NCBI GenBank assembly: GCA_030145715.1
Contig: JAIXHQ010000024.1
Span: forward strand, 1-46,941
From: Sphingopyxis sp.
Lineage (GTDB): Bacteria > Pseudomonadota > Alphaproteobacteria > Sphingomonadales > Sphingomonadaceae
Reading direction: 5' to 3'
Length of the DNA stretch: 46,941 nt
The notes below the pieces were generated by a model. That model was not told the origin of the DNA, searched no databases, and saw only the letters and a list, made by a program, of their open reading frames with translations. Positions 1-8,300 of the stretch are shown one piece after another. Position 1 is the first letter of the stretch, and each line of letters begins with the position of its first letter. Made by a program: the position numbers and the translations under genes.

Positions 1-124
1 GATCAACATCCCGTTCTCGCCAACTGATCAAAACCAGTCGGCCGACTAAATCCCCGGGATGAAGGGGTCCTTTTTGCACGCCGATCACCCCACGAAGGGG
101 GTGCCTATTGCACGCTGATCCTCA
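1..124. mobile_element. Probable terminal end of an IS21-family insertion sequence (partial)
   Basis: Two imperfect direct copies of a roughly 25-nt motif lie at 62-86 and 95-120. Both run AAGGGG, then a short variable part, then TTGCACGCYGATC. The first bases of the window (GATC, 1-4) could be the tail of a third copy. Several spaced terminal copies of an 18-26 bp motif with a GTGCAAAAAGGACCCC-like core (reverse strand) are typical of IS21-family ends as I recall them, and the last copy is followed by CA at 123-124, the usual IS21 terminal dinucleotide. The transposase genes (istA/istB) would lie left of the window and are not seen. The exact boundary is inferred. Confidence 0.5.
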
Positions 125-474
125 CGCTTCGCCAATGCAGGCTCTTGCTGAGAGTGAAGAATGAGGTGCCCAAGCTCATGGGCAGCAATCATACGAGCGT
201 CAGGATCCCCATCGCAAAGTTCAATGTAGGTGTGTTCGGCCAAGCATATTGTGTAACTACCAATCGCTGTGAGGCCATCCATCCCTGGCATATCTTCATC
301 CGGAAGGATCGAGAACAGGTAGTCAGGAAGCACTTCCGGCAAAACGGTCTCGATAAGATTGACCATTTGCACTCGCGCCGCGCGGTCGATCCCAAGCAGC
401 CTTCTAAGCTGCTCTGAAGCAGCTTCTATCTGATCGTAATTCATCGGCTTAACCGCGCGGAAGTAACTTCCCAT
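85..474 (-). CDS. ImmA/IrrE-family metallopeptidase, C-terminally truncated
   Basis: This 129-residue protein carries the zinc-binding HELGH motif at residues 99-103 (H99, E100, H103) in the setting AAHELGHLILHS, which identifies the ImmA/IrrE (M78/COG2856) family. Members cleave or inactivate a partner XRE repressor. The third zinc ligand and the ExEANxFA segment that normally follow HELGH by about 25-30 residues are missing. After EPALAKRED the frame runs into the IS21-like terminal repeats and stops. The upstream XRE gene ends 4 bp before this start, so the two form one operon. The protein is probably inactive. Base composition is less GC-rich than the rest of the window, which suggests transfer. 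The family call is firm; the truncation by insertion is inferred. Confidence 0.8.
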   Translation of the reverse strand: MGSYFRAVKPMNYDQIEAASEQLRRLLGIDRAARVQMVNLIETVLPEVLPDYLFSILPDEDMPGMDGLTAIGSYTICLAEHTYIELCDGDPDARMIAAHELGHLILHSQQEPALAKREDQRAIGTPFVG

Positions 475-478
475 TCCA

Positions 479-880
479 TCATTCCTCTTCCAACAGGTTG
501 AGCAATTGCTGCTTCTTGAGAGGCGTCATCTTGGCGAAACCAGACTCCAATGCATGGGCAAGGCGACGGTCAAGCGGTGAACTGTTTTCGTGCATTTGGA
601 GACGATATTCTTTTGATGACAACGCTGCCGCGTTGCGTAGCTCGCTCTCTTGTCGAGAACTCAATTCGAGGCCGACGACAATCTGAGGCACCAACCTGTC
701 GGGGATCGGCTTTCGGCCAGTTTCCACCAAGCTGAGAAATCCCGGACTTACGCCAGCAACGTGAGCCATATCGATAAGCAGCATACCCTTTTCTTTTCTG
801 ATCTCTCGGCATTTTTCGCCAAAAGGTGTCAGACCTTTCCCCACGCTTGTTCTGGCCCCTGCAGCGCGGTTCTGAGTCAT
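479..880 (-). CDS. XRE-family HTH transcriptional repressor, partner of ImmA
   Basis: The 133-residue protein has a Cro/C1-type helix-turn-helix at about residues 18-73, with TPFGEKCREIRKEKGM as the first helix and VSPGFLSLVETGRKP as helix-turn-helix and turn. The rest is a charged C-terminal tail ending LLNLLEEE. The start at 880 is preceded by GGAGA seven bases upstream. Repressors of this kind hold their own promoter and a mobile-element or stress regulon off until the adjacent ImmA peptidase removes them. The promoter contains two palindromic sites that overlap the predicted -35 and -10, which suits autorepression. With its peptidase truncated, the repressor may be locked on. Toxin-antitoxin antitoxins are the main alternative reading, but no toxin is visible here. 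Confidence 0.85.
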   Translation of the reverse strand: MTQNRAAGARTSVGKGLTPFGEKCREIRKEKGMLLIDMAHVAGVSPGFLSLVETGRKPIPDRLVPQIVVGLELSSRQESELRNAAALSSKEYRLQMHENSSPLDRRLAHALESGFAKMTPLKKQQLLNLLEEE

Positions 881-907
881 GATTCATCTCCGATCTGTGT
901 GGAACGA

Positions 908-965
908 GCCCTATTTTACCGGACCGGGTAAAATAGGGCAAGGGTTTCTTTACCTTGTCAGGTAA
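908..965 (-). promoter_or_regulatory. Double palindromic operator of the XRE gene
   Basis: A perfect 13-bp inverted repeat spans 908-920 and 927-939 around a 6-bp spacer, with core TTTTACC-N6-GGTAAAA. A second, shorter site with the same core and spacer, TTACC-N6-GGTAA, lies at 950-965. The centres are 34 bp apart, close to three helical turns, so dimers would sit on the same face. Both lie just upstream of the leftward XRE start. Confidence 0.75.
913..941 (-). promoter_or_regulatory. Predicted sigma70-type promoter for xre-immA
   Basis: On the minus strand TTGCCC (941-936) and TAAAAT (918-913) are separated by 17 bp. The -10 lies inside the left arm of the large palindrome and the -35 overlaps its outer edge, so a bound repressor would block polymerase. 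The predicted start is near 906, about 25 bases before the ATG. Confidence 0.55.
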
Positions 966-1116
966 CTATTTTTCGGAGTTTCTTGGCGGGATTACGGTGA
1001 CAGGTGCAACAACCCCTAATTGCCCGGGCGCGCCCGGAACCACGCAAATCCTATTTCGCACACCCCACCCCAAAAATCCCTTTCCTAAAAAGCCCCCGTC
1101 TGGTTCATCCTGCTGA

Positions 1117-2109
1117 ATGAAGCACGATCAGATCACTCCCGACCTCGCCGCCGTTCGCGCCCGCGCGAAAAACGCGCAAAAGAAGCGCAGTCCCGTTCGC
1201 ATCACCAAGGCGCGGCGGGCGCCGCCTGATGACGACAAACGTACGCTTGCCTCTGCGCATGAGTTCGTCCCCGCCTCCCCGCGCGAGCGCCGCGACGGGT
1301 GGACGCCCGAAAAGCAGGTCGATTTCATCGAGGCGCTGGGCGAATGCGGCTGTGTGACCGAGGCGTGCGAGCGCGTCGGCCTGTCACCGTCGACCGCCTA
1401 TCGCCTGCGCCGCCGCGTCGACGCCTACAGCTTTCGCGCCGCGTGGGATGCCGCGCTCGACTATGCGATCCGCCGCCTGTCGGACGCCGCCTTTTCGCGC
1501 GCGCTCAACGGCGTCACCCGCCCGGTGTGGTTCCAGGGCGAACAGGTCGGTGAGCGGCGCTATTATGACGAGCGGCTGACGATGTTCCTGCTGCGCTATC
1601 GCGACGCGGACACCTATGGCGCGTGGCGCGACCGCCGCGAACCGCGCCGCCGCCCCGATGCGCAGGCGATCGCGCTGGGCCGCTGGACCGATCATGTCGC
1701 CGAGGATGCCCATGATCGGGCCAGCGGCGCGACCGTCGATCGCGCGCCCGAGGATGACGGCGTCGAATGGCTGACCGACGAAGAGGCGGCGCTGGCCGAT
1801 GCCGCCGCGTCCGCGCCCCGCCAGGCGACGCAGGAGGACACCGACGCGCGGCTGATCGCCGCCATCGCGGTGATACGGCGGCTGAAGGCGCTGGACATCG
1901 CGTCCACCGGGCTGACCGACGGGGAATTCGCTCGCCAGATCGCGCTGGAAGAGGCGCGCCGCGCCGCCGCGGGCACGACGCTGGTCGTCGACTTCAGCGA
2001 TGACGATGACGGCGATGAGGATCGCGGGAATGCGGATGCGGACAGGGCCGCCGGGGCGGCCCCGCGCAAAGGCGCCGGTGGACAGGCACAGGAGGGGGAC
2101 GTGGCGTGA
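1117..2109 (+). CDS. Helix-turn-helix protein, terminase-small-subunit-like, function unknown
   Basis: The 330-residue protein starts with a basic, disordered N-terminus (residues 10-40, rich in Arg and Lys). A helix-turn-helix follows at about 62-100 (TPEKQVDFIEALGECGCV, then TEACERVGLSPSTAYRLRRR), of the kind seen in phage terminase small subunits and transposase-like DNA-binding proteins. The middle part has WxxALDYAIRRLSDAAFSRALNG and LLRYRDADTYGAW segments. The tail is acidic (DDDDGDEDRG) and low in complexity. There is no phage or transposon gene next to it, so I treat it as an orphan chromosomal DNA-binding protein of sphingomonads. The ribosome-binding site is weak, so the start is uncertain. 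I cannot assign a target. Confidence 0.7.
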   Translation: MKHDQITPDLAAVRARAKNAQKKRSPVRITKARRAPPDDDKRTLASAHEFVPASPRERRDGWTPEKQVDFIEALGECGCVTEACERVGLSPSTAYRLRRRVDAYSFRAAWDAALDYAIRRLSDAAFSRALNGVTRPVWFQGEQVGERRYYDERLTMFLLRYRDADTYGAWRDRREPRRRPDAQAIALGRWTDHVAEDAHDRASGATVDRAPEDDGVEWLTDEEAALADAAASAPRQATQEDTDARLIAAIAVIRRLKALDIASTGLTDGEFARQIALEEARRAAAGTTLVVDFSDDDDGDEDRGNADADRAAGAAPRKGAGGQAQEGDVA

Positions 2110-2305
2110 CCTTTGTGACCTTTGCCTCTCGACTATGACCTTCCGGTCGCCCGGCTCCCATCCCCGCCCAGCCCCAGCTTTGCCCCCGCTGTGCGGGCAC
2201 AGCGCGACGCCACGGAACCCGTTTCAATCTCGCGGGTCTTAGCCACGGGGGCCAGCGCATATCCCGTCCGCCTGGGCTGGCACGCGATCCTATGGAGTGA
2301 TTTCG

Positions 2306-2764
2306 ATGAACAAGCTGATGATCCTGCCTCTCGTCGCCGCCACCGCGATGGTCGGCGCCTGTGCTTCGACCGGCGGCCGCTATGCGTCCAACCATGACGA
2401 TGGCGGCTATGGCTATTATGACCAGGGCTATTACAATCGATATGGCCAATATGATTACAACCGGCCCGACCCGCAGCATGGCGGCTATTACGCCGAAAAT
2501 TATTATCGCAACGACAGCCGCTATCGCGAACGCACCCTGTCGAACAACGACCGCATCTATCGCGGCCGCGACAACCGTTATTACTGCCGTCGCAACGATG
2601 GTTCGACCGGGCTGATCGTCGGCGGCATCGCCGGCGGCGTGCTGGGCAATGTCATCGCCGACGGCCGTTCGGAAACGCTGGGCACCGTGCTGGGCGCCAT
2701 CGGCGGCGCGGTTGCCGGACGCGCGATCGACCGCAGCGGCAACAACGGCGTCCGCTGCCGCTAA
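2306..2764 (+). CDS. Glycine-zipper 2TM domain lipoprotein
   Basis: GGAG at 2294-2297 points to the ATG at 2306, giving 152 residues. A lipoprotein signal peptide ends at VGA-C19, so the protein should be acylated and anchored in a membrane. Residues 25-75 are very rich in Tyr, Gly and Asn (GYGYYDQGYYNRYG). The C-terminal part (about 102-142) is a glycine zipper: GLIVGGIAGGVLGN, then TLGTVLGAIGGAVAGRAID. This is the RickA/SlyB-type two-helix glycine zipper found in outer-membrane lipoproteins that influence envelope stability. A strong hairpin follows the stop codon and separates it from the convergent osmC gene. The exact role is unknown. Confidence 0.85.
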   Translation: MNKLMILPLVAATAMVGACASTGGRYASNHDDGGYGYYDQGYYNRYGQYDYNRPDPQHGGYYAENYYRNDSRYRERTLSNNDRIYRGRDNRYYCRRNDGSTGLIVGGIAGGVLGNVIADGRSETLGTVLGAIGGAVAGRAIDRSGNNGVRCR

Positions 2765-2772
2765 GATTATCG

Positions 2773-2811
2773 GGACGGGCGCGCGGCGACAAACACGCCG
2801 CGCGCCCGTCC
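2773..2811. terminator. Strong convergent hairpin, likely bidirectional terminator
   Basis: A perfect 16-bp inverted repeat (2773-2788 and 2796-2811, arm beginning GGACGGGCGCGC) encloses the 7-nt loop ACAAACA. It begins 8 bases after the lipoprotein gene and lies 30 bases beyond the convergent osmC stop. No long U-tract follows on either strand, so termination is inferred from position and stem strength. Confidence 0.6.
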
Positions 2812-2841
2812 TGTTACCGGTTTGGCTCGGTCGAGGCCGGG

Positions 2842-3276
2842 CTAAGCCTCCAGGACATGCTCCAGCGTGATTTCGCAATCGAGCAGCTTGGACACCGGGC
2901 AATTCTTTTCGGCTTCTTCGGCGATCCTGGCAAATTCCTCGGCGGAAATGCCGGGCACCTTGGCGGTCAGCGTCAGCGCCGATTTGCTGATTTCGAAACC
3001 CCCGTCGACCTGATCGAGCGTCACCGCCGCACTGGTTTCAAGCGTGTCGCCCGAATAACCGGCGCGCGACAGGCCGAACGACAGCGCCATGGTGAAACAG
3101 GCGGCGTGGGCCGCGGCGATCAGTTCCTCGGGGTTCGTGCCGGGCTGTCCGTCAAAGCGCGTGCCAAAGCCATAAGGCTGATTTTCCAGCACCCCCGATT
3201 TGGTCGTGATCGACCCCTTGCCTTCCTTGCCGAAACCTTCGTAGCGGGCGGATGCGCGATTGACGGTCATGCTCAT
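2842..3276 (-). CDS. osmC: OsmC-family peroxiredoxin
   Basis: The ATG at 3276 is preceded by AGGAG five bases upstream and gives a 144-residue protein, the usual OsmC length. The catalytic set is present: R40 in FGTRFDG, the PEEL glutamates at 50-51, C60 in AAHAACFTMAL and C126 in EKNCPVSKLL. OsmC reduces organic hydroperoxides in the cytoplasm using a redox-active cysteine pair, usually with dihydrolipoyl reductants. The start MSMTVNRASARYEGFGKEG matches the OsmC rather than the Ohr branch, though the split is made by eye. It lies downstream of the ung-TSUP-UPF0178 run on the same strand but has its own ribosome-binding site. Confidence 0.92.
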   Translation of the reverse strand: MSMTVNRASARYEGFGKEGKGSITTKSGVLENQPYGFGTRFDGQPGTNPEELIAAAHAACFTMALSFGLSRAGYSGDTLETSAAVTLDQVDGGFEISKSALTLTAKVPGISAEEFARIAEEAEKNCPVSKLLDCEITLEHVLEA

Positions 3277-3351
3277 GTCTCCTCTGATCGGGTGAGTCCC
3301 GGCATCCATTCTACACCAGCCCGCCCGGCCATGGCATCCGGGCAAATGACA

Positions 3352-3813
3352 TTATGGCTGACGTTTGAGCCGCACCAGCGCATGATCGAGCGCCTGCAGG
3401 AATTGCGAACGGTCGGCCCTGGAAAAAGGGGGCGGGCCGCCCATGCCGTCGCCCATCCCCGAACGCAGGTCCGCCATGATCGCGCGGGTCGCGATCGCCG
3501 GGCCGATCGACGCCATGGTAAAGGGCTTGCCGGTGGGCGCCAGCACGGTCGCCCCGGCCTTCAGCGCACGGTCGGCCAGCAATATGTCGGCGGTGACGAC
3601 GATGCTTCGGCCATCGGCGGCGGCGGCAATCCAGTCGTCGGCGGCGTCGAAACCGTCCGACACGACCACCCGTTCGATCAGTGGATGGTCGGGAACGCGC
3701 AGCCGACTGTTGCTCACGACCTTCACCGCCACCTCGTGCCGCCAGGCGACGCGATAGATTTCGTCCTTCACCGGACAGGCGTCGGCATCGACCAATATCT
3801 GAAGCCCGCTCAT
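3352..3813 (-). CDS. UPF0178 (YaiI/YqxD) family protein
   Basis: The 153-residue protein begins MSGLQILVDADACPVKDEI, the signature start of the YaiI/YqxD family (PF02639, PIN-like fold). Family-typical segments follow: VSNSRLRVP, VVSDGFDAADDWIA, VVTADILLADRAL, PTGKPFT and DLRSG. The conserved acidic residues (DADACPVK, TADILLADR) resemble a PIN-type metal site, but no reaction is established for the family. Its ATG overlaps the TGA of the upstream transporter gene (ATGA, 3810-3813), so it is probably translationally coupled. The same frame stays open far upstream through the transporter gene; that extension is an overlap artefact and not part of the protein. Confidence 0.92.
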   Translation of the reverse strand: MSGLQILVDADACPVKDEIYRVAWRHEVAVKVVSNSRLRVPDHPLIERVVVSDGFDAADDWIAAAADGRSIVVTADILLADRALKAGATVLAPTGKPFTMASIGPAIATRAIMADLRSGMGDGMGGPPPFSRADRSQFLQALDHALVRLKRQP

Positions 3814-4568
3814 CCGTGAATCCCGTCCCACAACAGCTTTGCGCCCAGCAGGACCATCAGGATATAGATGAGGACATAGAAGCGCCTGGACTGCGTCCGC
3901 TTCATCCAGCCGATGCTCAACAACGTCGATCCGATCGCGACCGGCATCAACAGCAGCGCCGCGACCAGCACGTCGCCGGTAAAGGCGCCAAGCGCGATAT
4001 AGGCGGGAACCTTGATCCAGTTGACGATGGCGAACAGGATCGCGCCCGTTCCGATAAAGGTCAGGTGCGGCAGCTTGCGCGGCGTCACCCACATCTGAAA
4101 CGGCGGCCCGCCGGCATGGGCGATCTGGCTCGTCACGCCCATGAACATGCCAAAGAGCGTGCCGACCCACCCCGGCGACCGCGACGGCGCGACGATCCGA
4201 CCGCCGCGTTCGATCCACAGGCGATACAGGCCAAAGGACAGGGTGATCGCGCCCAATGCCGCCATCAACTGCGCCTCCCTCACCCGTTCGGCATAATACC
4301 ATCCGCCCAGCACGCCGACCAACGCGCCGGGCAACATCCACCCGATGATCCAGCCGTCCCACGTCTTGCGAAACGACCAGACACTGATGATGTCCTGAAC
4401 GATCAGGATGGGAAGCAACAGCCCCGCGGCGGTGGCCGGGGGCAGCACCAGCGCCGTCAGCGGTGTCGCCATCGCGCCGACACCGGCGAAACCGCCCTTT
4501 GCCATGCCGACAAGGATGACGACGACGATCAGCACCGCCAGCGTCACCGGGTCGGCCAGGATGCTCAT
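3810..4568 (-). CDS. TSUP/TauE-SafE family membrane transporter
   Basis: The 252-residue protein is almost entirely hydrophobic, with about eight membrane segments arranged as two repeats. It starts VTLAVLIVVVILVGMAKGGFAGVGAM, the characteristic first repeat of the TauE/SafE (sulfite/anion exporter) family. The second repeat is marked by FGMFMGVTSQIAHAGGPPFQMW. Members move sulfite, sulfoacetate or other organosulfur and C2 anions across the inner membrane; the substrate here is unknown. The start codon overlaps the stop of ung (ATGA, 4565-4568) and the stop overlaps the start of the UPF0178 gene, so the three are a coupled unit. Confidence 0.9.
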   Translation of the reverse strand: MSILADPVTLAVLIVVVILVGMAKGGFAGVGAMATPLTALVLPPATAAGLLLPILIVQDIISVWSFRKTWDGWIIGWMLPGALVGVLGGWYYAERVREAQLMAALGAITLSFGLYRLWIERGGRIVAPSRSPGWVGTLFGMFMGVTSQIAHAGGPPFQMWVTPRKLPHLTFIGTGAILFAIVNWIKVPAYIALGAFTGDVLVAALLLMPVAIGSTLLSIGWMKRTQSRRFYVLIYILMVLLGAKLLWDGIHG

Positions 4569-5269
4569 GCGCCGGGACGTTCGGGCAATTGCCAGTCGAT
4601 CGCGCCGCGCCCATGCGCTGTCAGAAATTCATTCGCCCGGCTGAACGGCCGTGATCCGAAAAATCCGTTGTGCGCCGACAGGGGCGAAGGGTGCGGCGCG
4701 CGCAGGATCAGGTGCGGGCTGTCCGTCCCCAAACCCGGCACATTCGCCGCCTTTTTCTGCGCATGACTGCCCCACAGGATAAAGACCTTTGGCGCCGGGT
4801 CGGCGGCGACCGCGGCGACGGCGGCATCGGTGAATTTTTCCCAGCCCTTGCCCTGATGCGATGCCGCCCGGCCGGTCTCGACGGTCAGGCAATTGTTGAG
4901 CAGCAGGACGCCCTGGTCCGCCCAATATTTCAGATGGCCGTGCGATGCGCGCGGGATGCCGAGGTCGCCCTGCATCTCCTTATAGATATTGATCAGGCTG
5001 GGCGGCGTCCGCACCCCCGGCTGCACCGAAAAGCACAGGCCATGCGCCTGTCCCGGCCCATGATAGGGGTCCTGCCCCAGAATGACGACGCGGACATCCT
5101 GCGGCGACGTGGCGTCGAATGCGGCGAACCAGTCGCGCGGACGCGGGTGAATGGTCTTTCCCTGCGCCCGTTCGTCCGCCAGAAATTGCTTCAGCGCCGC
5201 CATATAGGGCTGGTCGAACTCACCCCCTATCGCGGCGAGCCAGTCGGGATTCAGTTTGACCTCGGACAT
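4565..5269 (-). CDS. ung: Uracil-DNA glycosylase, family 1
   Basis: The 234-residue enzyme removes uracil from DNA as the first step of base-excision repair. The water-activating motif GQDPYHGPGQAHGL puts the catalytic Asp at residue 67. The DNA-intercalating loop APHPSPLSAHNGF has the catalytic His at 193. The uracil-binding LLLNNCLTVE strand and the ILWGSHAQKK segment are also present. Length matches the family. It is first in a leftward run with the TSUP transporter and the UPF0178 gene, each joined by a 4-bp ATGA overlap. It lies 63 bp downstream of the TonB-receptor stop on the same strand, with no obvious terminator between. Confidence 0.97.
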   Translation of the reverse strand: MSEVKLNPDWLAAIGGEFDQPYMAALKQFLADERAQGKTIHPRPRDWFAAFDATSPQDVRVVILGQDPYHGPGQAHGLCFSVQPGVRTPPSLINIYKEMQGDLGIPRASHGHLKYWADQGVLLLNNCLTVETGRAASHQGKGWEKFTDAAVAAVAADPAPKVFILWGSHAQKKAANVPGLGTDSPHLILRAPHPSPLSAHNGFFGSRPFSRANEFLTAHGRGAIDWQLPERPGA

Positions 5270-5332
5270 GCTGCGCGCTTCACCAGAGCGGCGCGGGCTT
5301 GTCCAGCCCCCCAGGCATCACAGGCCCGGCCG

Positions 5333-8300
5333 TTACAGCTTTCCACGCACGTTCAGGAAAACCCGGCGACCCAGATAGTCATATTGCGTCCCGAACGCGG
5401 GTGCCTGTCCGATCACCGGCGGCGTCGCGGTGACGACCGTCGACACACGCGGCGGCGACGTGTCGAACAGGTTCGCCACGCCCAGCGTCAGGCGGAAACG
5501 GTCGGCGATGTCGCGGCCGATCGACAGCGAATGGTAAAAGGTCGCAGGCAAGCTGACGTCGGGGCAAAAACGTCCGCCGGGTCGAAAGCCCGACGTGCGG
5601 CATGCGTCGCCGCCCTGCGCGCGCAGCAGGTCCCGGCTGTTCGACGCCGCACCGATGACGTCGATGCCATAAAAAAGCGTCCAGGCACCCTTGGTCCAGC
5701 CAAGGTTGAAATCGCCGACCCATTTCGGATTGCCGATCTTGCCATTGTCGTCGATTTCGGTGCCGGGAAACAGCGAAACCCTGTCCCTCACCTGCCACGT
5801 CATCTGGGCGCGAAATGCCAGCGAACCAAGGTTGCCCAGATCCTGATCGATCGCGAGCGACAGGTCGATGCCGCGATTGCGCTGACGGCTGATGTTGACA
5901 TAACGATCGGTGACCGTCGCGATGCTCTGCGCATCCGAGCCCGCGGCGGTGCGCGTGAACAGGCCGCACAGCGGTTCGTTCGCGACCGCCGAATCATAAC
6001 AGCCGCGAACAATGTTGCCCGCGCCCAGCAGCGTGATCTGATCGCGCACCCGGATGTCGAAATAATCGACCGCAAGCCGGGTCCGCAGGCCGCCCCACAG
6101 GGCGCCCGACAGATCGGGGGTCAGAATCACCGACACGGTCTTCGCGGTCGATGTTTCGGGTTTCAGGCGGCCGATGCCGCCACCCGACACGATCGTCGCG
6201 GGACCGATCCCGCCCGCATAATTGGGGGCGATGCCCGCGGCGGCGCAGCTATCGAAAATGCGCTGGCTGATCGCGCCGGCCTGAAGGCGGCCCGCGGTCT
6301 GGATGCATGGATCGATGTCCTGCTGACCCAGAAAGCCGGTCTGGTCCTGCAGGAAAAGTTCGAACAGCGCCGGGGCGCGAAACGACGTGCCCCAGGTGCC
6401 GCGAAAGCGCAGCCAGTCGGTGACCGCCCAGTTGGCGCCGACTTTCCACGTCGTGTCGCTGAAATCATCCTGTGTGCCGGTGCGCGACGTCGCCGCGACA
6501 TGGGTGTAACGCGCCGCGCCCGACAGCGTCAGCCGATCGATCATCGGCGCGCCTTCCAGCAACGGCACCTCGACCTCGCCGAACACTTCCTTCGACAATG
6601 TGCGTCCGGCGGTAATGCCAGATGTCGTGAAATTGGCGACATTGCCGCTGCGCGTGGCTTCGCCGGGCGTATCGTTAATCTCGTCGCGGCGAATGGTCGC
6701 ACCGAAGGCCGCGCCGACCGGTCCGGCGGGCAGGTCGAACAGCTTTCCTTTTACCAGCGCCTCGGCCGACGTCTGCTTGAACAGCGTCCGGCCGGTTTCG
6801 CGGCCCATCAGGAAGGATCGCTCCTGCGGGGTGAAATCGCCGCGCAGCACGCGCGGATCGGTGAAATCGATGTCGATACACGGGACGCCACGACTTGCAG
6901 TCAGCGTTCCGGCGCACGAACGGGTGCGCAGCGTCTGCGATGCGATCGCGTCCTGATAGATGACATCCTGCGTATAGGTGGCGTCCGACCGGCTATGCTG
7001 GCCGCCGACGTCCCACGTCCACCCGCCGCCGAACTCACCGCGCAGCCCGGCGACGCCGCGATAATAATCGACGTCGGCGCTACTCTCCGACTTCACCAGC
7101 ACACGCGGGCGCAGGATGATATTACCCGCAAATTCGCCGTTGAGCGGATCGCCCATGTCGTTCGGGTCGCAATTATACGCCGTCGGGTCACACAGGAAAA
7201 AGGGCAGCATCGACGCGCCGGTGAATTGCTGGAACTCGATGCGCTGGAATCCGTTGTTCCGCGACTTTCGGTTGCTGAACAGCGCCTCGCCGTACAGCGT
7301 GATGCCGTCGGTCACCTCATAGGCGCCCTCGGCAAAGGCGCTGACCCGGCTCACGCCGGAAAATACGTCCGAATCCTGTTCGACCAGCTCGAACTGGTTG
7401 AGCGCGCCGGTCGATGGGCCGTCGAAGTTCAGCCCAAAGAAATCGGCGGGGCCAAAGACACCGATCGGGTTATAGCTGTTTATCGGAATGCCGACGCCCG
7501 CGAACTCGCTGCCATATTGACCGGCAAAGATCGGCTGTCCGTTCGGCGCGATCAGGCCGGGACCAAAGGTCGGAAAACCGTCCTGATCGAGCCCCGAATA
7601 ATCGCTGAACACGATCATATTCCCTTGGGTGCTGTTGCACGCCGGACGGCCGGTGCGGAAATCAACGATGTCGGCGCGGCTGCCGTCGGCTTCGCGCGTG
7701 AGATATTCTTCGGAGCAGAAGAGGAAGCCCCGGTCGCGGCGCGTCAGATTCTGCTGCCGGAATATATCGACGGTCGCAAAGACATGCCCGCGCTCGAACT
7801 TTTTGCCAAAGCTGGCGTCGGCGCCATAGCTTTCGCCGCCGCCACGCTGGGTGACCGAAGAAAAGCCGCCCGCTTCAAATCCGTCCAGATCGTCGCGGGT
7901 CAATATGTTGACGACGCCCGCGACCGCATCCGAACCATAGATCGAAGAGGCCCCGGTCTTGAGCAATTCAACCCGCCGCACCACCGACAGCGGCAGGACG
8001 TTGAGGTCAAAGGGCGCGACCGAACCGCGAATGCCCGCCGGTCCAGCGCGGCGTCCATTTATCAGAACCAGCGTCCGTTCGGCGCCAAGGCCGCGCAGCG
8101 ACACCGTCTGCACGTCATTGCCGCCATTGGCGACGAAGCGATTCGAAATCGCCGAGGTGATCTGGATCGACCCCTGCGCCGCCGGGGCCGATTGCAGGAC
8201 GTCGGCAAGCTGGACCTGTCCCAGCCTTTTGGCCGCGTCAGGGTCGATGACCTGAATCGGGTCGGCGCTGGTAAATTCGTTCTTCGCGATACGCGATCCC

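Noticed and set aside
3352..4614. Apparent 420-codon fusion of a transporter-like part with the UPF0178 protein
   Set aside because: The upstream part is the transporter gene read in the wrong frame. The UPF0178 family starts cleanly at MSGLQILVDADACP.
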